Of a DNA stretch of 21,125 nucleotides, positions 14,065 to 19,059 are shown piece after piece. Each line of letters starts with the position of its first letter. The first letter of the stretch is position 1. Origin of the DNA: VGWB01 sp964614245. GTDB lineage: Bacteria; Bacteroidota; Ignavibacteria; UBA10030. Location of the stretch: NCBI GenBank assembly GCA_964614245.1, contig CAZTKU010000029.1, positions 1 through 21,125 on the forward strand, read 5' to 3'. The position numbers were made by a program, and so were the translations under genes. A model generated the notes under the pieces. That model worked only from the letters and a program-made list of their open reading frames with translations, was not told the DNA's origin and searched no databases.

Positions 14065-15150
14065 TCATGCGTTCTTCTGAAAGATGAAGATATACTCGTG
14101 TTTGAAAACGTAGAACCCTCCGGCGAGTGCGCGGTACCGCCAGAGCTCTTTCTGGCTGCGCTTCCCGAGCGTCTCGTCGAAGTTCTTTACAACAATGCTC
14201 TTGAGCTTGTACGTTCTTCTCAGGACTTCGTTCATCACCAGGAAGCCCAGGGGAATCCATTCCCCCTTTTCATATTTGTCGCCGATGACGACGGCGAGAA
14301 ACCGGCCCTCATCCAGCACGGACGTGACACGATCAACAACTGCGCCGAATCGTTCGGCGAATTCTTTCGGCGACTTGGCGTTGGAGAGATCACGCCGGTT
14401 CCCGCTGAACCTGATGATGTTGTGGTAGGGAGGATGCAGAATCGCCAACTGGACCGATTTGCTCCCGTGTTTCTTCAGCAGCTCCCGAATGTTTACCTTT
14501 GTGCTGTCGCCAACCTCCAGTGCAATCGTCAACCTCGCTCCGTGCGATGGAGCCTTCTCCAACATTGCCGAGGCTTTCTTTGCGACAGAAGGCTGGAGCT
14601 CGACGCCCAGGCAATTCCGGCCAAGGCGTTGACATTCCAGCAGAGTTGTCCCGCTGCCCGCAAAAGGGTCGAGTACCCAATCCCCCTTCTTTGTGTACCG
14701 CAGCATGAGCTGGTGCGGTATCTGCGGGATGAAGTTTCCCCAGTACCACGCCGAATGCAAGCCCGACGCATCTCGCTTCTGCAGAACCCACATGCTGTCG
14801 GTGAGAATGTTATCGTACTCTTTCCAACGATTCAAGTTGATGTCGTTGAATTCCCCGGTATTGACCTCGCCGAGAGCTTTCATAAGGCGGCTGGCGTAGT
14901 ATCGGGCGCGTTCAGCGGTTCTTGTTTTTTCGATCTGCTGAAGCTCGCCGAGCAAAAACTGACGGGAGACGGAGGACATACTTCTCGCCCGACCGTTTGT
15001 GCGGAGCTGGATCTTGTCGTCCGTGCTCGATCCAATTGTCGACATGAGCCGCGCAACTTGTCGGCGAAGCTTTCGGACGTCGCGTGTCCTTTCGAGTTTT
15101 GAGATCGAGCCGAGAAGATCGAGGCCGTCTGAGCGTCGCGAATTCCCCAT
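14065..15150 (-). CDS. DNA methyltransferase (amino-methylating, N4-cytosine or N6-adenine) of a restriction-modification module
   Basis: This 361-residue protein has the SAM-binding motif I in GDWVLDPFAGSGTTLLECQRLGRN (D161-G167) and a motif IV-like ILHPPYHNI (H239-P-P-Y242). The segment before motif I (SAWYWGNFIPQIPHQLMLRYTK) matches what precedes motif I in many beta-class amino-methyltransferases. Here, however, motif I comes before the catalytic PPY, so the order is not the beta order. The first motif IV residue is His instead of Asp, Asn or Ser. The N-terminal ~130 residues are basic and helical and may belong to target recognition. The start ATG (15148-15150) follows an AGGAG site at 15155-15159. 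The downstream partner looks like an endonuclease. Methyltransferase identity is solid; target sequence and base are unknown. Confidence 0.88.
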   Translation of the reverse strand: MGNSRRSDGLDLLGSISKLERTRDVRKLRRQVARLMSTIGSSTDDKIQLRTNGRARSMSSVSRQFLLGELQQIEKTRTAERARYYASRLMKALGEVNTGEFNDINLNRWKEYDNILTDSMWVLQKRDASGLHSAWYWGNFIPQIPHQLMLRYTKKGDWVLDPFAGSGTTLLECQRLGRNCLGVELQPSVAKKASAMLEKAPSHGARLTIALEVGDSTKVNIRELLKKHGSKSVQLAILHPPYHNIIRFSGNRRDLSNAKSPKEFAERFGAVVDRVTSVLDEGRFLAVVIGDKYEKGEWIPLGFLVMNEVLRRTYKLKSIVVKNFDETLGKRSQKELWRYRALAGGFYVFKHEYIFIFQKNA

Positions 15151-15179
15151 GGGGCTCCTGTTTTGTGGCGCTAACCCCC

Positions 15180-15207
15180 TTTCGGATTAAGATACTCATT
15201 TCCGAAA
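15180..15207. repeat. Inverted repeat flanking the -10 box
   Basis: TTTCGGA (15180-15186) and TCCGAAA (15201-15207) are perfect inverted 7-mers separated by 14 bases. They enclose the proposed -10 box at 15189-15194 and abut the 14-bp palindrome, so they could be an operator half-site pair. Confidence 0.55.
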
Positions 15208-15217
15208 AGCTTTGCAA
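15189..15217 (-). promoter_or_regulatory. Candidate promoter of the methyltransferase-endonuclease operon
   Basis: On the minus strand, TTGCAA (15212-15217) is separated by 17 bases from TATCTT (15189-15194). This sigma70-like pair lies about 40 bases before the methyltransferase ATG and is followed by the AGGAG ribosome site. The same TTGCA-N17-TATCTT arrangement occurs ahead of the proline dehydrogenase gene. Confidence 0.5.
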
Positions 15218-15221
15218 AGCT
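15208..15221. repeat. Perfect 14-bp palindrome over the -35 box
   Basis: AGCTTTGCAAAGCT is identical to its own reverse complement and has the proposed -35 TTGCAA at its centre. A perfect palindrome on a -35 box is a typical operator layout. The binding protein, possibly the methyltransferase itself, is unknown. Confidence 0.6.
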
Positions 15222-15331
15222 GGCACGAGAGGGAGACGATACTCTGGCCGGCTTCAGTTCCACTCAAACCAGATATCGCTTCACCGACGATTCACATTGA
15301 TCTGTATGTTTGAACGACGAGTCCGAATCGG

Positions 15332-15361
15332 TTGACGAGACACGCGTGCTTTCCTTATCGA
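15332..15361 (+). promoter_or_regulatory. Tentative promoter for spmA
   Basis: TTGACG (15332-15337) and TATCGA (15356-15361) are 18 bases apart on the plus strand, about 86 bases before the spmA ATG. The -10 match is poor. A second AT-rich TATACT lies near 15393. The remainder of the 296-base gap 15151-15446 shows no gene. Confidence 0.25.
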
Positions 15362-15446
15362 TAGTTTCATCTTGATTTTCGAATGAAAAGCTATACTTTT
15401 AGACGATCCACATCCAATTCCCATTTTCACTTCTAACAATCCCACT

Positions 15447-16454
15447 ATGCTGAACTATGTCTGGATCGCACTCATCGTCATTGGTCTTCTCGTGGCGGTT
15501 GGCAATGATGTGAAGGATGAAGTCCAAAACACGTACCGAAACGGAATCCCCCTTGAGGCGACATTCAACGTGCAAAGCGCTCCCACAGCGCAACGCGTGA
15601 CGTGGGAAGGCGAGCTCATTCTTACGGCAGAAGGCCTCAATCGGTTCTACGGGATCACGACTGTCAGCGGGGAAATTCATCAACCGGTCAGCATCAGCAA
15701 GGCCCCCTCGGGTGAGTCCACTCTCTTGATGGCGGTCGGATCTTCAAGTCCCGACCGCTGGAGGGAAATGGCAAAGTCAGCCACAGGCAAGGACAAGCTG
15801 ATGGGGACTGTCCAGTCGATGAAGTTCTCAGCCGACGGGACAACAGCGGTCGTGCAATTCGTGCTCGAGCCGATTCGGTTTCCAAAGCTCAAAGCCGTAA
15901 CACAGGCCGCTCTCGACTATGCATCGACCGCGGTAACAATCGCTCTCGGCCTCATCGGCATTATGGCCCTCTGGTTGGGCGTGATGAAGGTCGCTGAAGA
16001 AGCGGGGTTGTTGCGGGTCGTTACACGTATGCTTACGCCGATCACCAAACGGGTATTCCCGGATGTCCCGCCGGATCATCCGGCCGTCGGCGCAATGATC
16101 ATGAACATCGCGGCAAATATGCTTGGTCTCAGCAACGCCGCGACGCCGTTGGGATTGAAGGCGATGGAGGAGTTGAATAAGCTCAACCCAAAGGCCGGCA
16201 CAGCAACGAATGCAATGGTCACATTTCTGGCCATCAACACCGGAGGCCTGATCCTGATTCCGGCGACCGCAATTGCCGTGCGCGCAGCGGCGGGATCGGC
16301 AAATCCGGGCATCATCATCGGGACTTCCATCTTCGGGGCGGGTTGTGCAACGGTGGCGGGTGTCCTTGCAGCGAAGCTGTTGCAGCGATTGCCTCGGTAC
16401 AGGAAGGATTTCGAGGCCGAGCCCGAGCCGCGAAAGGAGGCGAGCAATGGGTGA
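15447..16454 (+). CDS. spmA: SpmA-like nucleoside-recognition membrane protein with a large inserted domain
   Basis: The 335-residue protein has TM1 at 3-19 and then resumes the SpmA pattern at about 151: ALDYASTAVTIALGLIGIMALWLGVMKVAEEAGLL, VFPDVPPDHPAVGAMIMNIAANMLGLSNAATPLGLKAME, and MVTFLAINTGGLILIPATAIAVR. From memory, B. subtilis SpmA is just under 200 residues with only a short link between TM1 and the second segment. Here about 130 soluble residues (20-150) with a beta-rich look are inserted. Family members carry the 'gate' (nucleoside recognition) domain. In B. subtilis SpmA and SpmB affect spore dehydration, but relatives are common in non-spore-formers with unknown substrates. No Shine-Dalgarno is visible before the ATG. 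The C-terminus overlaps spmB by 8 bases. Confidence 0.87.
   Translation: MLNYVWIALIVIGLLVAVGNDVKDEVQNTYRNGIPLEATFNVQSAPTAQRVTWEGELILTAEGLNRFYGITTVSGEIHQPVSISKAPSGESTLLMAVGSSSPDRWREMAKSATGKDKLMGTVQSMKFSADGTTAVVQFVLEPIRFPKLKAVTQAALDYASTAVTIALGLIGIMALWLGVMKVAEEAGLLRVVTRMLTPITKRVFPDVPPDHPAVGAMIMNIAANMLGLSNAATPLGLKAMEELNKLNPKAGTATNAMVTFLAINTGGLILIPATAIAVRAAAGSANPGIIIGTSIFGAGCATVAGVLAAKLLQRLPRYRKDFEAEPEPRKEASNG
16435..16440 (+). promoter_or_regulatory. Strong ribosome binding site deciding the spmB start
   Basis: AGGAGG lies 6 bases before ATG 16447, inside the end of spmA. It settles the spmB start, since the frame is open far upstream to 16273. Confidence 0.8.
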
Positions 16455-16995
16455 TATCTTCCGCGCGGTGATCAACGCGATTGCGGTCATTGCGATTCCG
16501 CTGATGATGTTCGCCTTCCTCGGTTGGGGGGCCATCAAAAAGGTCAAGGTCTACGAAGTCTTTGTCGAAGGAGCGAAGGACGGCTTCAACACCGCCGTGC
16601 GTATCATCCCATATCTTGTCGCGATGCTCTGCGCGATCGGAATCTTCCGTGCCAGCGGTGCAATGGAGCTCCTCACGACGGTCCTCGCCCCGGCAACGAA
16701 TCTCATCGGTATGCCGCCCGAGACTCTTCCGATGGCGTTCATGCGCCCGCTCTCCGGCAGCGGCTCGCTCGGAATCATGACCGAACTGATGAAAGTGCAC
16801 GGGGCAGATTCCTTCATCGGCATTCTCGCCTCGACGATGTACGGCAGTTCAGAAACGACCTTCTACGTTCTCGCGGTCTATTTTGGATGCGTTCAAGTGA
16901 AGAACACCCGTCACGCCGTCCCGGCCGGACTGATCGCTGATTTGTTCGGAATGTTGGGCGCAGTGTTTATCTGCCGGATTCTCTTCGGAATCTAA
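16447..16995 (+). CDS. spmB: SpmB-like nucleoside-recognition membrane protein
   Basis: This 182-residue membrane protein has the usual SpmB length and pattern: VINAIAVIAIPLMMFAFLGWGAIKKV, YEVFVEGAKDGFNTAVRIIPYLVAMLCAIGIFRASGAME, PETLPMAFMRPLSGSGSLGIM, TMYGSSETTFYVLAVYFG and a C-terminal FGMLGAVFICRILFGI. It overlaps spmA by 8 bases behind a strong AGGAGG, as expected for two subunits made together. SpmA and SpmB probably form one membrane complex; substrate and role outside sporulation are unknown. The next gene starts one base after the stop (TAA-C-ATG), suggesting the same transcript. Confidence 0.92.
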   Translation: MGDIFRAVINAIAVIAIPLMMFAFLGWGAIKKVKVYEVFVEGAKDGFNTAVRIIPYLVAMLCAIGIFRASGAMELLTTVLAPATNLIGMPPETLPMAFMRPLSGSGSLGIMTELMKVHGADSFIGILASTMYGSSETTFYVLAVYFGCVQVKNTRHAVPAGLIADLFGMLGAVFICRILFGI

Positions 16996-16996
16996 C

Positions 16997-18355
16997 ATGG
17001 TCAATCACAGAGAGTTGATGTCGCGCGTTGTTGTCACCGTTCTTCTTCTGATCTTCTGCGCCACGGAGCTACGGTCCCAATCAACGATGCAGCAACCGTC
17101 ACGTCTCGGGATGCTCAGCCATCAGCAAACCATCACCGGAGGCGTCGGAGTCACATTCATTGATGGGGAACCCTATTACCTCTTTCACCTGATGCCGGAG
17201 CTTGCCTTTGGGAAAGTTGGCGTGGGTCTGGACCTCAACATTCGCATCGAGAAGGATGGAAAAATCCGGAAGGAGGATTTCAATGAGGTGTACGACTACC
17301 TGCGTATTATCCGCTACGTGCGGTATGGTATGAAGCATGACTCATTCTACGTTCGGGCTGGCGCGTTAGACTACACGCGGCTGGGGCATGGATATATCAT
17401 GTATATGTATCGCAACAGTGCGAGCTATGATCTGCGCAGGATCGGCATTGAGCTCGATGTGGATTTCGAGAAGTATGGGTTTGAGTCAATGTACAGCGAT
17501 ATCGGCGGAGCAGGCGTCCTTGGCGTGCGAGGATATGTCCGGCCCCTTCAGTATACCCGTGCTGCAGCCATTCCAATCATCGGCGGGCTGGAAACCGGCG
17601 TGACATTTGCCTCTGACTTGCATGCTGATGCGAACAAAACGTGGGGCGACACCATTGGATCCATTCGGAGGACTGATGATGGCGGATCGCTTTCGATCAT
17701 TGGCGTCGATATTGGCCTTCCTCTCCTATCCTTGAGCTCGCTACGGTCGACGTTCTATGCAGATTATGCGAAGATCGTGAATTATGGAGGTGGAGCTGCA
17801 GTGGGAATCAGCGTGGATTTCAGCGGACTCGGACCCGTGACGTTGGGCGCCAAATACGAACGGCGATTCGTGGGAGATGAATTCCTACCCTCATACTTCG
17901 GTGCGCTGTACGAGCATGAGCGGTATCAGATTGTTGATACAAGCCGGTTCCTGAGCAAAGCGCAAGCGCTGAAAACCGCCCAACGATTCCAAGGATATTA
18001 CGGCGAGCTCTTGCTGAGCATTTTTGGGACGTTGAACATCATCGGCGGATATCAATCGCCGGTGGGTCAACGGAATGCGGGCACCATTCACCTCGAACTA
18101 GAGACAGGAAATGCGCTGCCCGGTATCCTGCTCACTGGCGGTTACGATAAAAAGAACGTTGGTTCAGTTTTCAAAGTTGATAACAACTCGCTCTTCTACG
18201 CGCAAATTGGCTACAAGCCGCTTCCCTATATGGTGGTCTCGATGCTCTATCAATGGACGTTCGCCGAAGAGAAGGAAGAATCAACCGGCCGCGTGGTGGG
18301 ATACAAAGTGCAGAAGCGTATTGAGCCAAAAGTGGGATTCATCATCAACTTCTAA
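16997..18355 (+). CDS. Outer-membrane beta-barrel protein, function unknown
   Basis: This 452-residue protein has a signal peptide (SRVVVTVLLLIFCATELRSQS, cleavage near residue 28) and then a long series of alternating amphipathic strands with aromatic ends, such as VGVGLDLNIRIEKDG, FYVRAGALDYTRLGHGYIM, GFESMYSDIGGAGVLGVRGY and YMVVSMLYQWTF. The last residue is Phe (KVGFIINF), typical of barrels recognised by the BAM machinery. I recognise no named family. ATG 17018 (MSRVVV) is a possible later start that keeps the signal peptide. Sitting one base behind spmB, it is probably co-expressed with spmAB, which is unusual because SpmAB are inner-membrane proteins. Confidence 0.75.
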   Translation: MVNHRELMSRVVVTVLLLIFCATELRSQSTMQQPSRLGMLSHQQTITGGVGVTFIDGEPYYLFHLMPELAFGKVGVGLDLNIRIEKDGKIRKEDFNEVYDYLRIIRYVRYGMKHDSFYVRAGALDYTRLGHGYIMYMYRNSASYDLRRIGIELDVDFEKYGFESMYSDIGGAGVLGVRGYVRPLQYTRAAAIPIIGGLETGVTFASDLHADANKTWGDTIGSIRRTDDGGSLSIIGVDIGLPLLSLSSLRSTFYADYAKIVNYGGGAAVGISVDFSGLGPVTLGAKYERRFVGDEFLPSYFGALYEHERYQIVDTSRFLSKAQALKTAQRFQGYYGELLLSIFGTLNIIGGYQSPVGQRNAGTIHLELETGNALPGILLTGGYDKKNVGSVFKVDNNSLFYAQIGYKPLPYMVVSMLYQWTFAEEKEESTGRVVGYKVQKRIEPKVGFIINF

Positions 18356-18359
18356 AAAA

Positions 18360-18407
18360 AGACCTGCCAGGCTCCCCAAACCTGACAGGTCTGCTGAGGC
18401 CTTTTTT
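18360..18407 (+). terminator. Stem-loop terminator, also a CCTGACAGG-type repeat element
   Basis: AGACCTGCCAGG (18360-18371) pairs with CCTGACAGGTCT (18381-18392) around a 9-base loop with a single mismatch, and TTTTTT follows at 18402-18407. It lies 4 bases after the outer-membrane protein stop, so it plausibly ends the spmAB transcript. The arm sequence resembles stem-loops I recall as common between genes in the Bacteroidota-Chlorobiota group. Confidence 0.7.
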
Positions 18408-18408
18408 G

Positions 18409-18437
18409 TTGCATTTCTAGGGTTGAGTGGCTATCTT
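18409..18437 (+). promoter_or_regulatory. Candidate promoter of the proline dehydrogenase-OPT operon
   Basis: TTGCAT (18409-18414), a 17-base spacer and TATCTT (18432-18437) begin right after the terminator T-run. The implied transcript start near 18445 leaves a leader of about 87 bases before ATG 18532. Confidence 0.45.
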
Positions 18438-18449
18438 TTTCCCCGCCAT

Positions 18450-18530
18450 ATCAGGTCTGCAGCGTGAGAACCATCTTCCGGCTCACCTTTCCCTGCAGTC
18501 CTTCCGCTTCCGACACTCTAGAAACCTGAT
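18450..18530 (+). repeat. Nested inverted repeats in the proline dehydrogenase leader
   Basis: Three nested pairs occur: ATCAGGT (18450-18456) with ACCTGAT (18524-18530), CTGCAG (18457-18462) with CTGCAG (18493-18498), and GTGAG (18464-18468) with CTCAC (18482-18486). The outer right arm ends one base before the start codon, so a folded leader could restrict ribosome access. No Shine-Dalgarno is otherwise visible. CAGGTCTGC also occurs in the upstream terminator. Confidence 0.5.
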
Positions 18531-18531
18531 T

Positions 18532-19023
18532 ATGTCCCTTCTCAATAAGCTCGTTGTTTCAGCGATGCCCTTCATACCGAAAGCCGTCGTTGGCCAAGTG
18601 GCTAAGCGATATATCGCTGGGACGGCTTTGCGGGATGCCGTTCGCGTGGTGAAAGAGCTCAATTCAATGGGTATGATGTCTACAATCGACCTGTTGGGTG
18701 AAGACGTCAAAGATGCCGGGGAGGCGCGCCAGGTGCGTGACAACATCATTCCGATTCTCCGAGCGATCAAGGAGAACCAGCTTGACTCCAACATGTCGAT
18801 CAAGCCGACGCAACTCGGATTGCGAATCGACAAAGAGTTGGGNNNNNNNNNNNNNNNNNNNNNNNNNNNNNNNNNNNNNNNNNNNNNNNNNNNNNNNNNN
18901 NNNNNNNNNNNNNNNNNNNNNNNNNNNNNNNNNNNNNNNNNNTGGTATGCTTATTCAACACGCCGTTTGAAAGAGAATCCGTACATGGCATGGTATATTA
19001 CCAAGGCAATTTTCGTTCGTTGA
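18532..19023 (+). CDS. Proline dehydrogenase, interrupted by an assembly gap
   Basis: The 103 residues before the gap (MSLLNKLVVSAMPFIPKAVV..., KRYIAGTALRDAVRVVKELNSMGMMSTIDLLGEDV) match the N-terminus of single-domain proline dehydrogenases. The 27 residues after it (WYAYSTRRLKENPYMAWYITKAIF) match their C-terminus. Such enzymes are about 300 residues, so the FAD-binding barrel core, roughly 170 residues, is missing, although the gap is written as only 100 N (18843-18942). The apparent reading through the N run is chance. Family role: membrane-associated, FAD-dependent oxidation of proline to pyrroline-5-carboxylate, feeding electrons to quinone. The P5C dehydrogenase is not visible. The OPT transporter starts 36 bases downstream. 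Confidence 0.85.
   Translation: MSLLNKLVVSAMPFIPKAVVGQVAKRYIAGTALRDAVRVVKELNSMGMMSTIDLLGEDVKDAGEARQVRDNIIPILRAIKENQLDSNMSIKPTQLGLRIDKELXXXXXXXXXXXXXXXXXXXXXXXXXXXXXXXXXXWYAYSTRRLKENPYMAWYITKAIFVR
18843..18942. other. Assembly gap of 100 N
   Basis: Exactly 100 N bases, a conventional placeholder for a scaffold gap of unknown size. The proline dehydrogenase on either side implies that more than 100 bases, probably about 500, are missing. Confidence 0.98.
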
Positions 19024-19047
19024 TCCAGTTTTCTCAAACACAACAGT

Positions 19048-19053
19048 AAGGAG
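19048..19053 (+). promoter_or_regulatory. Ribosome binding site of the OPT transporter gene
   Basis: AAGGAG lies 6 bases before ATG 19060 and fixes this start. Confidence 0.75.
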
Positions 19054-19059
19054 ACTTCT

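Noticed and set aside
14008..15102. Plus-strand open frame of 364 codons opposite the methyltransferase
   Set aside because: The minus strand carries DPFAGSG and PPY motifs in a coherent protein; the plus-strand translation has no recognisable domain.
13407..15150. Prophage or mobile element carrying the restriction module
   Set aside because: No integrase, transposase, tRNA target or flanking direct repeats were seen, and base use looks like the neighbours. Transfer remains possible but is not shown.
16273..16446. Upstream extension of spmB by 58 codons
   Set aside because: It lies inside spmA in another frame and resembles no SpmB. The strong AGGAGG before 16447 and the family's usual N-terminus decide the start.
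18843..18942. Frameshift or in-frame deletion in proline dehydrogenase
   Set aside because: The interruption consists of N placeholders, so the missing core reflects assembly and not a pseudogene.
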